DNA of 42,431 nucleotides from assembly GCA_030432405.1 (NCBI GenBank), contig JAUIHG010000008.1, positions 1 to 42,431 on the forward strand, in the 5' to 3' direction. Numbering within the stretch: position 1 is the stretch's first letter; every line of letters starts with the position of its first letter. The translations under genes and the position numbers were made by a program. Positions 31,476 through 39,318 of this stretch are shown piece after piece. Origin of the DNA: Bacteroidia bacterium (lineage in GTDB: Bacteria; Bacteroidota; Bacteroidia; Chitinophagales; BACL12). The notes under the pieces are model-generated. The model was given only the letters and a program-made list of their open reading frames with translations, did not search any database and had not been told where the DNA came from.

Positions 31476-33128
31476 TCAAGGCGGCCATTGGTCCTGCGGC
31501 AAGGCATCGCGGACCCGGTGGATGCGCAGGCCTTCAAAGGTGTCGACGAGCGGGCCGGGACCGGCGCCGTATTTGTCGAGGCTGAGCACGGCAGTGTCGC
31601 TGACGATCCAATATTGCGCACCATCCCGGCGCATTTCCTCCAGGTCGATGATGCGCTCGTTGTACACGTCCGTCCAACCGGGGTTGTTGATCAGGTAGAG
31701 CGAGACGTTGCGGGTGATGTCGCCGGCGGAAATGATGCGCTGGTGGCGGTCGATGCCCAGCGCACGCAGGTGCGGCTCAAGCCGGTAAAAGGCCCCGGGT
31801 ACATTTTCATAAATGGCCGCGCGGTTGCGGTGCTCCTGGAACCAGGCATTGTGCCGCGCCGTGGCGAAGCCCCACAATGCGGCGGGCACCAGCAACAGCA
31901 GGGCAAGGAAGCGCCCCTGGCGGTGGTGCGGATGGCCCAATACCGATCCCGGACCGGCTTCCGGCAGCCCGGCGCCCGGTTTTCGGAACAACCATTCCAG
32001 AACGGCCAACAGCACAAAAACCGGAGCCACAAAGGGGCTGAGCATGTAATAATCGTGGTGGTACAGGGGGTCAAACCACAACAAAAGATAGCCGATGCTG
32101 CCCAGGATCAACAGCAGAGCAATGGTCCGCAAGCGCGGATCCAGGCGCCGGTACCCGGCCAAAAACAGCACCAGTCCGATGCCCATGGCCCACCAACTCC
32201 AGGGGTGAAAAAGGTGGGCGCTCCATTCGCCGCGGAAGCGGCGGCCAATGGCCGCAATCTGATCCGCATCCACAATCCAGATGGGCAGGATGCCCAGGAG
32301 GCTGAGCTGGGTGTCGTGGGCGCGGTTGAAGGCTACCGTATACAGGCTCCAGCCCACGGCGGCGGCCACCAGGATCATCCCGATAGCCAGGGCCGGCCAG
32401 CGCGCGCGTTGAGGAAGCCGGGCGGCGCGCAGGCGCAGGAGCGCAGCCAGCGGGCTGTGCGCCAGCGCCACCACCAATACCGCGGCCACGAAACCCATGC
32501 CGTCGGAGACCTTCAGCAGGGTAGCCAGGCCTAAGCCCAGGCCGGACAAGAGCATCCAGGGCCAGATGCGGGGTGTTGCTGCGGAACCGGCCGCACCCGC
32601 CACACCCCGGACGCCCCAAAGTCGGAACAGACCGTACCAGCCCACAAACGAAAGCCCGATGGCCGGCACATTTGGGAGAAAATGCATGCCGTAATAGAAG
32701 TAGGCCGGGGCACTGCCCAGCACCCAAACCGGCACCAGTGCAGCGGGGCGCGGCAAGCCCCAATGCAGGCCGATGGCATAGAGGAAGGCCAGACCGAGCA
32801 CGCTGAGGCCCAACTGGAAAAGCCGGAACACCCGCTCTTCCGCGCCAAACCAGCCGTACAGTTGGGCCACCGACCAATAGACCAGCGGGAATTCGCTGGC
32901 CGAAAAGCCGCCATGCCCGGTGCGGTTGTGCTCCTGTGGCGTCCAAAAGGAGACGCCGTTTTGGTGGTAGTTCAGGGCCTGGGAAGCGCAGTCGGTCTGT
33001 CGCCACTGGTGTACCCCGCGCGGCGGGCCGTCCAGATAGGCGGAAGCGCCGCTGGACCACCACAAAAGCCCCATAGCCAAAAGGAATGGCCACCAGTTTC
33101 CCAACGCGGACCGGAGCCGCGTGGCCAT
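31476..33128 (-). CDS. family-39-like membrane glycosyltransferase
   Basis: 550 aa from ATG 33128; an in-frame TTG at 33170 would add 14 polar residues. The first periplasmic loop after helix 1 carries GVHQWRQTDCASQA, typical of bacterial ArnT/GT39-like proteins that use lipid-linked sugars. About ten further helices follow, with SAPAYFYYGMHFLPN and YHHDYYMLSPFVAPVF near the membrane face. The C-terminal ~130 residues form a soluble domain. It probably acts on envelope glycans. It is convergent with GrpB (21-base gap) and diverges from the TfoX-like gene. Confidence 0.82.
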   Translation of the reverse strand: MATRLRSALGNWWPFLLAMGLLWWSSGASAYLDGPPRGVHQWRQTDCASQALNYHQNGVSFWTPQEHNRTGHGGFSASEFPLVYWSVAQLYGWFGAEERVFRLFQLGLSVLGLAFLYAIGLHWGLPRPAALVPVWVLGSAPAYFYYGMHFLPNVPAIGLSFVGWYGLFRLWGVRGVAGAAGSAATPRIWPWMLLSGLGLGLATLLKVSDGMGFVAAVLVVALAHSPLAALLRLRAARLPQRARWPALAIGMILVAAAVGWSLYTVAFNRAHDTQLSLLGILPIWIVDADQIAAIGRRFRGEWSAHLFHPWSWWAMGIGLVLFLAGYRRLDPRLRTIALLLILGSIGYLLLWFDPLYHHDYYMLSPFVAPVFVLLAVLEWLFRKPGAGLPEAGPGSVLGHPHHRQGRFLALLLLVPAALWGFATARHNAWFQEHRNRAAIYENVPGAFYRLEPHLRALGIDRHQRIISAGDITRNVSLYLINNPGWTDVYNERIIDLEEMRRDGAQYWIVSDTAVLSLDKYGAGPGPLVDTFEGLRIHRVRDALPQDQWPP

Positions 33129-33195
33129 CGACGGAGTGGGAACAGGGGAAGTCAAAACCGGGGCAGTCAACGCGAATGCAGGCGGAGGATCGGCG

Positions 33196-33210
33196 TTCGC
33201 CTCCGGCGAA
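33196..33210. repeat. interspersed hairpin TTCGCC-TCC-GGCGAA in a divergent promoter region
   Basis: Perfect 6-base arms, 3-base loop, intergenic between the GT39-like and TfoX-like genes and 15 bases upstream of the putative TfoX -7 box. Confidence 0.65.
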
Positions 33211-33225
33211 GATCGGACCTGGACC

Positions 33226-33233
33226 TATCTTGG
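33226..33233 (+). promoter_or_regulatory. possible -7 box TATCTTGG
   Basis: One mismatch from TAnnTTTG. It abuts an ATG at 33234, so the ATG at 33252 is the more likely start. Confidence 0.4.
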
Positions 33234-33251
33234 ATGCTCAACCCCCAACCC

Positions 33252-33599
33252 ATGGCCTACGACGAAGCCCTGGCCAGCCGGGTACGCGACCGGCTGATCA
33301 ACGAACCCCAGTACACCGAACTCAAGATGTTTGGTGGCCTTTGTTTCATGATCCGCGGCAACATGGCCTGCGGCATCGTGGGTGACAAACTCATGGTCCG
33401 CGTTGAAAAGAGCCGTTACGAGGAAATGCTGGCCATGCCCCATGCCGAGGCGATGGACTTCACCGGGAAGCCCATGAAGGGCTTCCTGTACGTGCAGCCC
33501 GATGGCCTGGTCAAGGATGCCGACTTTGACGCGTGGGTGGAGCGTGGTGCAGCCTACGCCCGCAAGCTCCCGGCAAAAGCGAAAAAATCATCCAAATAG
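33252..33599 (+). CDS. TfoX N-terminal domain protein
   Basis: 115 aa from ATG 33252 (MAYDEALASRVRDRL, the common family start). The core KMFGGLCFMIRGNMACGIVGDKLMVRV, the middle FTGKPMKGFLYVQPDG and the C-terminal WVERGAAYARKLPAK match stand-alone TfoX-N proteins. Full-length TfoX/Sxy regulates competence in gammaproteobacteria; the short stand-alone forms have no established role. The C-terminus is Lys-rich. Confidence 0.9.
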   Translation: MAYDEALASRVRDRLINEPQYTELKMFGGLCFMIRGNMACGIVGDKLMVRVEKSRYEEMLAMPHAEAMDFTGKPMKGFLYVQPDGLVKDADFDAWVERGAAYARKLPAKAKKSSK

Positions 33600-33618
33600 C
33601 CGGCGACTTCCAAATCCA

Positions 33619-33639
33619 AACGGCCCTAGAACGGCCGTT
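33619..33639 (+). terminator. 7-bp hairpin between TfoX-like and YdeI-like genes
   Basis: AACGGCC and GGCCGTT pair over a 7-base loop, 20 bases after the TfoX-like stop. No immediate T-run follows (CTTTTCC appears about 15 bases later), so it is only a candidate. Confidence 0.3.
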
Positions 33640-33664
33640 CCATATCAAACCCTGCTTTTCCTCA

Positions 33665-34159
33665 GTGTCTACCACCAAGCCGGAAAAACACGCCTTCCAC
33701 GCCTACATCATTCGCCTGGAAGGCGGCATGCGGCACCATGCGCTGCCGGTACCGCCGGAGGTGTCGGAAGCGCTGGAGGCCAATGGGCACAAGCGGGTGT
33801 TCGCCGCCTTTGGCGGCAAGACCTATTCCCGCGCCTTGCAAGGGCGAAAGGATGGCGACCGCATCCTGGTGGTTTCCCAGCCCATGCTGCGGGAGACCGG
33901 GTTGCAGTTGGGCGATCGGGTGGACGTGGAGATCTGGAGCGATCCGGAACCCGATCGGGTGGACATGCCCGAGGCCTTTGTGGAGGTGCTCGATCAAGAC
34001 CCGGAAGCGGCCAAGCGTTTTTACGGATTCACCATCGGGATGCAACGGAGCCTGGTGCACTATGTGGCTTCTGCCAAACGCGTGGACACTCAGATCAAAC
34101 GCGCCCTGGAGCTGGCGGAAAAAATCCGCACCCGTTCCCTGAACAGCGACCGTTCGTGA
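33665..34159 (+). CDS. DUF1905 plus YdeI/OmpD-associated domain protein
   Basis: 164 aa from GTG 33665, which directly precedes the conserved start (STTKPEKHAFHAYIIRLEGGMRHHALPVPPEV). DUF1905 spans about 5-95, with RVFAAFGGKTYSRALQGRKDGDRILVVSQPMLRETGLQLGD. The YdeI-type tail has MPEAFVEVLDQDPEAAKRFYGFTIGMQRSLVHYVASAKRVDTQIKRA. Function unknown; YdeI was linked to bacteriocin protection in enterics. Its stop overlaps the next start as GTGA. Confidence 0.88.
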   Translation: MSTTKPEKHAFHAYIIRLEGGMRHHALPVPPEVSEALEANGHKRVFAAFGGKTYSRALQGRKDGDRILVVSQPMLRETGLQLGDRVDVEIWSDPEPDRVDMPEAFVEVLDQDPEAAKRFYGFTIGMQRSLVHYVASAKRVDTQIKRALELAEKIRTRSLNSDRS

Positions 34160-34740
34160 ATACGGAGCCCTTCAAAAAGTTTTGGCCCTATCTGGAGGAA
34201 GGGGAAAAAGTCCTATGGGCCGGTCGGCCGGTGCAGGGTTGGCGGGCTTCGCCGATCTATTGGTTCGTAGCCGCGTCCTGTTTTGGCATGTTGAGCTTAT
34301 CGGTCTTTTGGACCTGGCTGAAGTTTGTCGAAGGCGCGCATTGGACGGTAGTGATCGTGGGCATCGCGTTCATCATGATCTCCACGCGCTTTGTGATCGG
34401 AGACCCTTTGCCAAACATGGTCTGGCGATCCCGCCTGTACATCGGCCTGAGCAACCGGCGCCTGATGCTGTTGAACACCGGTTGGCCCGTGCAGTTCCAC
34501 GCCTGGGACCTCGAAACCCTGCCCAGACCCCGCGCCGCGATGGGGCGCCCGACCGAAGTGGCCCTGTTTTGGGGTGTTCCGCGCAAACGGCATGTGCCCA
34601 ATCCCTTGCTCATGCCCTGGGACAGCCCTTTGCCGGAATACCTCAACGCGGGCTGGGAGCCCGAGCCGGAGCCGGAAGAAAGGCGCCGCATGCGCGGCGA
34701 AGGCTTCGCCGGAGGCGGACGGGACGCCAAAAGCGTCTAG
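34156..34740 (+). CDS. PH-like membrane protein of unknown function
   Basis: 194 aa from GTG 34156, overlapping the preceding stop by 4 bases. WPYLEEGEKVLWAGRP is the usual opening of bacterial PH-domain-like membrane proteins. Two hydrophobic helices follow (about 35-55 and 62-82), then a soluble part starting YIGLSNRRLMLLNTG. The C-terminus is rich in Glu/Pro/Arg, and part of it (GEGFAGGGR) is encoded by a degenerate hairpin repeat at 34705-34718. No specific function can be assigned. Confidence 0.75.
   Translation: MNTEPFKKFWPYLEEGEKVLWAGRPVQGWRASPIYWFVAASCFGMLSLSVFWTWLKFVEGAHWTVVIVGIAFIMISTRFVIGDPLPNMVWRSRLYIGLSNRRLMLLNTGWPVQFHAWDLETLPRPRAAMGRPTEVALFWGVPRKRHVPNPLLMPWDSPLPEYLNAGWEPEPEPEERRRMRGEGFAGGGRDAKSV
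34705..34718. repeat. degenerate TTCGCC hairpin at the 3' end of a gene
   Basis: TTCGCC-GGA-GGCGG inside the last codons of the PH-like gene. Its reverse complement, CCGCCTCCGGCGAA, is the form seen at 20101, 30995, 38153 and 40652. Confidence 0.5.
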
Positions 34741-34863
34741 CCTAGACCCGCCTCCCGGCGCCTGCTCATGGTATTGCGTGTCGGGCTGCAGGAAATTCCG
34801 CAAATTCGACCACAGACCATTTATCGTAACAGCCCTGATCCAGGGCCCAAGCCCCCCCACACC

Positions 34864-35505
34864 ATGCCTGAATCTTATAAAAAGCTCCTCGAAGGCAACC
34901 AGCACTGGGTTGAGCAAATGAACGAGCTGCATCCCGGCCTGTTTGACAACCTCTCCAAAGGGCAATCGCCCGATTTCCTGTGGATCGGTTGTTCGGACAG
35001 CCGCGTGCCCGCCAACGAGATCACCGAAGCCCTTCCCGGTTCCATTTTTGTACAGCGCAACATCGCCAATCAGGTGCTGCACACCGACACCAACCTGCTC
35101 AGCGTGGTTTTTTACGCAGTCAAGGTCTTGAAGGTGAAGCACATCATCGTTTGCGGCCATTACGGTTGCGGGGGCGTGCAGGCCGCCATGAGCAACAACA
35201 GCTACGGTTTTCTGGACAATTGGCTGGTGCACATCAAAGACGTCTACCGCCTGAACAAAGCCGAATTGGACGGCATCGACGACGAGCAGCAGCGCTTTGA
35301 CCGCTTTGTGGAACTCAACGTGCAGGCCCAGGTCGACAACCTTTGCATGGTATCCTTCATCCAGGAAGAGTGGAAAAACGGCGAATTCCCCTACGTGCAT
35401 GGCTGGGCCTACCAGCTCGGCACGGGCAAGGTCAAGGATCTGCGTGTGACCCGGAACAGTGCCGCCCACCTCGAACACGTGTACCACTACATGCCGCCGG
35501 CCTGA
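34864..35505 (+). CDS. beta-class carbonic anhydrase
   Basis: 213 aa from ATG 34864; an upstream in-frame ATG at 34768 lacks homology. Zinc ligands: Cys43 in GCSDSR (with the Asp45/Arg47 dyad), and His99 and Cys102 in CGHYGCGG. PGSIFVQRNIANQV is also typical. It interconverts CO2 and bicarbonate in the cytoplasm, supplying bicarbonate for carboxylases. The length and Can-like sequence fit the common bacterial form. It is probably a single gene; the 123-base spacer 34741-34863 shows no clear promoter box. Confidence 0.96.
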   Translation: MPESYKKLLEGNQHWVEQMNELHPGLFDNLSKGQSPDFLWIGCSDSRVPANEITEALPGSIFVQRNIANQVLHTDTNLLSVVFYAVKVLKVKHIIVCGHYGCGGVQAAMSNNSYGFLDNWLVHIKDVYRLNKAELDGIDDEQQRFDRFVELNVQAQVDNLCMVSFIQEEWKNGEFPYVHGWAYQLGTGKVKDLRVTRNSAAHLEHVYHYMPPA

Positions 35506-35543
35506 CCTACTATACGGCACGTTGCACATCAGTCTGAGCATCC

Positions 35544-35975
35544 ATGTCCAAAGCCCCCAAAACCCGCCCCACCGGCCAGGCCGTCACCGATTTTCTGGAT
35601 GGCGTGGAACCGGCAAAACGCAAAGAAGACGGCTACCGCCTTCTGGAAATCATGACCGAAGAAACCGGCGATGAAGCCACCATGTGGGGGCCGAGCATCA
35701 TCGGTTTTGGCACCTACACCCAGACTTATGCCGACGGCCACACCGACGATTGGCTGGCCGCGGGCTTTTCGCCGCGCAAGGCCAAGCTAAGCGTCTACAT
35801 CATGGCCGGATTTGAGGGCCATGAAGCGCTGATGGCCAAGCTGGGGAAATACAAAACCGGCAAGTCCTGCCTTTACATCAACAAGCTGGAAGACGTGGAC
35901 GAAAGCGTCCTGCGGGAAATCATCCGCAAGTCTTCAGCGGAGGTCAAGGCCAAAGGCCGCGGGCCGGGGAGCTGA
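35544..35975 (+). CDS. DUF1801 (YdhG-like) domain protein
   Basis: 143 aa. VTDFLDGVEPAKRKEDGYRLLEIM, ATMWGPSIIGFGTYT and WLAAGFSPRKAKLSVYIM are typical of the DUF1801 alpha-beta domain. The C-terminus keeps GKYKTGKSCLYINKLEDVDESVLREIIRKS. Structures of the family resemble frataxin-like folds, but the role is unknown. It begins 38 bases after the carbonic anhydrase stop and is convergent with the NADP-binding gene (18-base gap). Confidence 0.88.
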   Translation: MSKAPKTRPTGQAVTDFLDGVEPAKRKEDGYRLLEIMTEETGDEATMWGPSIIGFGTYTQTYADGHTDDWLAAGFSPRKAKLSVYIMAGFEGHEALMAKLGKYKTGKSCLYINKLEDVDESVLREIIRKSSAEVKAKGRGPGS

Positions 35976-35993
35976 GCGAGCACGCGGCCCGGT

Positions 35994-36638
35994 TTAGACC
36001 CCGGGCTTGAGCAACTTGAACGCGTGGCCCCACTGGTTTTCCCGAAATCCCGGGATGCACCACAGCATGCACAGGGGCTCGATGGCCCGCGCGGCTTCTG
36101 CGCTACCCATGTCTTCGACTTCCCAACCAAACGCTTCAATGAGGCGGCTGGCTTCCTGCTTGGCCGCCTCGTTGTTGCCGCAAATGAACATGCTGGGCTT
36201 GGACCCCAGCTGCGGATCCACCATCAGGTGCGCGCCCACGCTGTTGAAGGCCTTGACAAAATGCGCCTCCGGATGATTGGCCTGCAGGCGCTCCATGAGC
36301 GAATCTTCGAGGCTGGTGAAAAAGTGCAGCACGCCGTTTTTCGGAGCCGTTTCGGCAATGGGGTTGGTGGCGTCCAAAACGGTCTTCTCTTTTAGGGCAT
36401 CTGCGCCCGCCATTTCCAGGATCTCGCCGGCGGCACTGCCTTTGCCGGCCAGGACCAGCACATCCGCTTTCGCCGTATCGGCGAAGGATCCGATGCGGGC
36501 CTTGGGGTTGTCCGCCTGCCACTCGGCGAGTTTGTCCGGGTTGCGGGTGCCGATGGTCACGACGTGGCCGCGTTGCAGAAAGCCTGAGGCCAGTGTCTTG
36601 CCGACCGTTCCGGAGCCGAGAATGCCGATGGATTGCAT
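35994..36638 (-). CDS. F420-type NAD(P)-binding oxidoreductase
   Basis: 214 aa. The Rossmann start IGILGSGTVGKTLASGFLQRGHVVTIGTRNP carries the NADP-type GSGxxG and basic residues. TVLDATNPIAE and FVKAFNSVGAHLMVDPQLG are those of the F420-dependent NADP reductase-like family in non-methanogens, where F420 use is not implied. Gly/Trp-rich C-terminus. A hairpin repeat (36469-36485) is in frame. A TAGCTTTT stretch (36664-36671, minus) with TTTG about 16 bases further upstream is a possible promoter. Confidence 0.9.
   Translation of the reverse strand: MQSIGILGSGTVGKTLASGFLQRGHVVTIGTRNPDKLAEWQADNPKARIGSFADTAKADVLVLAGKGSAAGEILEMAGADALKEKTVLDATNPIAETAPKNGVLHFFTSLEDSLMERLQANHPEAHFVKAFNSVGAHLMVDPQLGSKPSMFICGNNEAAKQEASRLIEAFGWEVEDMGSAEAARAIEPLCMLWCIPGFRENQWGHAFKLLKPGV
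36469..36485. repeat. interspersed hairpin TTCGCC-GTATC-GGCGAA
   Basis: Perfect 6-base arms, 5-base loop, inside the F420-type oxidoreductase gene in frame (encodes SFADTAK on the minus strand). Confidence 0.55.
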
Positions 36639-36723
36639 GGGTATGGTGTTTTGGAAAGCCCCGAAAAGCTACCGCGCAACGCACAGCCAAACAGCCCCCA
36701 AAGCCCATAGGCCAATACGGCCA

Positions 36724-37332
36724 TCAAATCCGAAAGCCCGGGTCGCTTTCGTAGGCCGAATCGATCTGTACCATCCGGTTGAGCGTCATGGCAAAAGCCG
36801 CGTAAAAGCGTTCGAGGGTTTCCACGTCGCGCAGGTGTTCCTGGCGTTGGACCAAAAGCAAATCCACGCCCTTGGGATACGTTTTGGAAAAGAGCCCCTC
36901 GTCATCCTTGACGCTCATTTCCAGATCGGGCAGATCCAACAGCAGTTGGCGAAATTCGGCATCGCCGAACAGGCGTTTGATTTGCGTTTTGTCGTTGCCC
37001 TTGATCAGGAAATGATCGTCGAAGGCCTTGTCCCCGATTTGGATGTCCTGCAGGCCGAAGCGCTTGCCCAGGCGTTGGAAAAAGCCTTCGCGCGAGAGCG
37101 CAAAACGCATGCCGTCCTTGTTCAAAAACGGCGCCCGCAAGCGGGTATACGGCACGTGTACGTTGTTGGCGTGCACCGTGTATTCGTCCAGAACAATTTC
37201 CCAGGGTCCGGAACGGGCCACCACGGTGTCTGAGGAAAAGGTCTTGCCCTCCTTGAAGCGGCCGCGCAGCCGCTCGGCCAATTGCCGGTAGACCGGTTCG
37301 CGGTTGTCGGTGAAAATGTTGTGCAGCTTCAT
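36724..37332 (-). CDS. uncharacterised soluble protein, last gene of the AAA/DUF6638 operon
   Basis: 202 aa, no signal peptide or membrane helix. It starts MKLHNIFTDNREPVYRQLAERL and contains PWEIVLDEYTV, DKAFDDHFLIKGNDKTQIKRLFGDAEFRQLLLDLPDLEM and KGVDLLLVQRQEHLRDVETLERFY. I do not recognise a named domain; the FDDHFLIKGND stretch faintly recalls DUF3137-type proteins. Its ATG overlaps the stop of the large membrane protein as ATGA, so the two are almost certainly translated together. Confidence 0.8.
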   Translation of the reverse strand: MKLHNIFTDNREPVYRQLAERLRGRFKEGKTFSSDTVVARSGPWEIVLDEYTVHANNVHVPYTRLRAPFLNKDGMRFALSREGFFQRLGKRFGLQDIQIGDKAFDDHFLIKGNDKTQIKRLFGDAEFRQLLLDLPDLEMSVKDDEGLFSKTYPKGVDLLLVQRQEHLRDVETLERFYAAFAMTLNRMVQIDSAYESDPGFRI

Positions 37333-39275
37333 GGTTGGGGCTGACTTTTGGGCGGGACGGCTGCCGCCGAATCCAACGGTGCGCCAATGGGAAGGCTATC
37401 GACAATCCCTGGGCCTTCGTCGGCCCGGGATGATGGGACTTGGCCGGCTGACACGGCGTTGGATGCCGGCGGGGTAGCTGGCGCGTTAGCCGGGGCTATG
37501 CCCCAAATGGCCCCAAGCTCTTCCTGCAATTGTGCTTTCCAGGTCTCGGGATCGGCCACTTTGGAACGGTCGATCCAAACCACCTGGCGGTGCCGTGCGT
37601 CGGTCAGGGTGAGGTCGGGGATGCTGCCGCCGATGAAGCGCTCGCCCTCACGGTCGTCCTTGGTCACCACCGTGGTCAGCCAGAAAAAACGCCGTTCTCC
37701 GGCAACCTCGCGGATGTACGGCCGCGACTCCACCGCGGAGTTGTTGTTCCAATCGAAATTCTTCCGGCTCTCCCGCACCTTGACCGGCACCGCACTGGAG
37801 CCGAAATAGCCGCTCTCGGCCAGGTGGTGGTCCAGGAAATACACGGTCTCCTCCCCATCTCCCGGCACAAACAGGCTCAGGTTCAGGCCCTGCTTGGTGG
37901 CCTCATAGGGCTCCATGCCGAAGTAGTGGTAGAGCCCCGGTTGCGCGCGCTCCGAAGCCCCGTCAAAGCGGAACCAGGTCACAAAGGGCATGGCGTTTTG
38001 GTCCTCCGGCAGATCGGGAATGCGGATGTCGCCCTCGCGGTAGCCGGGCAGCGGGGCCAAAAAGCCGCGGTGAAAGCGGAAGCTTTCGGCCGTAAAACGG
38101 CTGACCCGTTCCGGGACCAGGTTCTGCCCGCGCAGCCAATCCGTGTTCCGGACCGCCTCCGGCGAATACCAGGTCCCCTTGCCGAGGAAAATGCGCTTGA
38201 GCACGCCTTCTGCACCGCCTTCGCGCGGCTCCAATACCATGACCCCGCCAAAGGCCGGGCGCGGAAACACGACGCCACGCCAGCGGATCAGGCTGACCAC
38301 CTGCACCCAATCGCCTTCCCCACGGTCCAGGTAGCGCACCTCATCAGGGCTGTGCGTGAAAAACTGCCGCCACCCGAAACGCTTAACTGCGGCGGTGTAT
38401 ACGTTCTTGCTGAACAGCAGCTTCTCCCCCACATCAAAAACCACTTCGTGGCGGTTGGGGGCCGAAAAGTCCGGGGCCGGCGCGGTTGCCGGGACTGAAA
38501 TCACCTCATCCACATTGCGGGTCAGGCGCTGCAGCGGATAAGCCGGCGAGGGTCCCACGGCCATGGAAAAATCAAAGCGTCCGTCCGCGCGGCGGATGTA
38601 GTGCGGGAGCGTGGCGGATTCGGTTTCGTCCATGGCCTCCTGGGCCGCCAATGTGGCGATGGCGTTGAGCGGCTGGATGCGCTCGTGGCCGCTAATGGGC
38701 AGATCGGCCAGGGCCACCTTGCTCACGCTGTTGTAGTGCACGTAGAGGGCCATGTAGTTGACCATGCTCACGCCCCAAAACAGCACCACTGCGGTCAGTA
38801 CGGCGGTGGTCAACACCGCGCCCAATTTGCCGAGCGGCTTGGCATGCCGGAACCAGCGCCACAGCAGGCCGAGGACCACGATGCCGGCAAGGCCCAAAAG
38901 CGCATAACGGCGCACAAACACCACGCCTTCCTGGTACCAGCCGCGGCCGGTCACCAGGGCATACAGCAGCACCAAAATCAAAAGGAAAGCCCACCCCGGA
39001 CGGCGCCGCATAAAGCGGCCAAAAGCTCCGATGGTGCGGCGGCGGAGGTGGTAAAAAAACCAGTAGACCGGACCGCGGTCGGGCTCATCGGGAGCGCCCT
39101 TGGGCGAAGCCCCGTCCGTGCCCCGGTTGCGGCCTTCCGCCTTGCGCGCGGAAGCTGCCTGCCCGGAACGTTCACCGCTGCGCACAGCTTCCTTTTCGGC
39201 CTGCCGTTCGGCATCCGCTTTCAGCCGCTCATCCAGGCGTCCGATCCGTTTTCTGATGTCGTCAAACTCGCTCAT
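37329..39275 (-). CDS. large membrane protein with extracytoplasmic domain
   Basis: 648 aa. Residues 1-75 are charged and helical (coiled-coil-like: EFDDIRKRIGRLDERLKADAERQAEKEA). Three hydrophobic helices follow at about 92-110, 123-140 and 152-172. The C-terminal ~450 residues are soluble and probably outside the inner membrane. They include PGTxYSPE-like and YFGSSAVPVKVRESRKNFDWNNNSA stretches. The last ~60 residues are Pro/Ala/Ser-rich. There is no catalytic motif that I recognise. It overlaps the downstream gene by 4 bases and starts 43 bases after the upstream one. Confidence 0.85.
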   Translation of the reverse strand: MSEFDDIRKRIGRLDERLKADAERQAEKEAVRSGERSGQAASARKAEGRNRGTDGASPKGAPDEPDRGPVYWFFYHLRRRTIGAFGRFMRRRPGWAFLLILVLLYALVTGRGWYQEGVVFVRRYALLGLAGIVVLGLLWRWFRHAKPLGKLGAVLTTAVLTAVVLFWGVSMVNYMALYVHYNSVSKVALADLPISGHERIQPLNAIATLAAQEAMDETESATLPHYIRRADGRFDFSMAVGPSPAYPLQRLTRNVDEVISVPATAPAPDFSAPNRHEVVFDVGEKLLFSKNVYTAAVKRFGWRQFFTHSPDEVRYLDRGEGDWVQVVSLIRWRGVVFPRPAFGGVMVLEPREGGAEGVLKRIFLGKGTWYSPEAVRNTDWLRGQNLVPERVSRFTAESFRFHRGFLAPLPGYREGDIRIPDLPEDQNAMPFVTWFRFDGASERAQPGLYHYFGMEPYEATKQGLNLSLFVPGDGEETVYFLDHHLAESGYFGSSAVPVKVRESRKNFDWNNNSAVESRPYIREVAGERRFFWLTTVVTKDDREGERFIGGSIPDLTLTDARHRQVVWIDRSKVADPETWKAQLQEELGAIWGIAPANAPATPPASNAVSAGQVPSSRADEGPGIVDSLPIGAPLDSAAAVPPKSQPQP

Positions 39276-39318
39276 GGGCGGTGTGCATGCGTCGGGTTGT
39301 ACCGGTTCGGGACCGGCG

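Noticed and set aside
33234..33251. ATG 33234 as start of the TfoX-like gene
   Set aside because: It abuts the putative -7 box. The conserved family start MAYDEAL begins at 33252.
33502..34740. Possible single long plus-strand protein or frameshift covering the YdeI-like and PH-like genes
   Set aside because: Two separate frames each show their own family pattern and meet at a normal GTGA overlap.
34735..34747. GTCTAG-C-CTAGAC inverted repeat at the stop codon of the PH-like gene
   Set aside because: It is short, single-copy as far as I can see, and has no T-run or promoter context.
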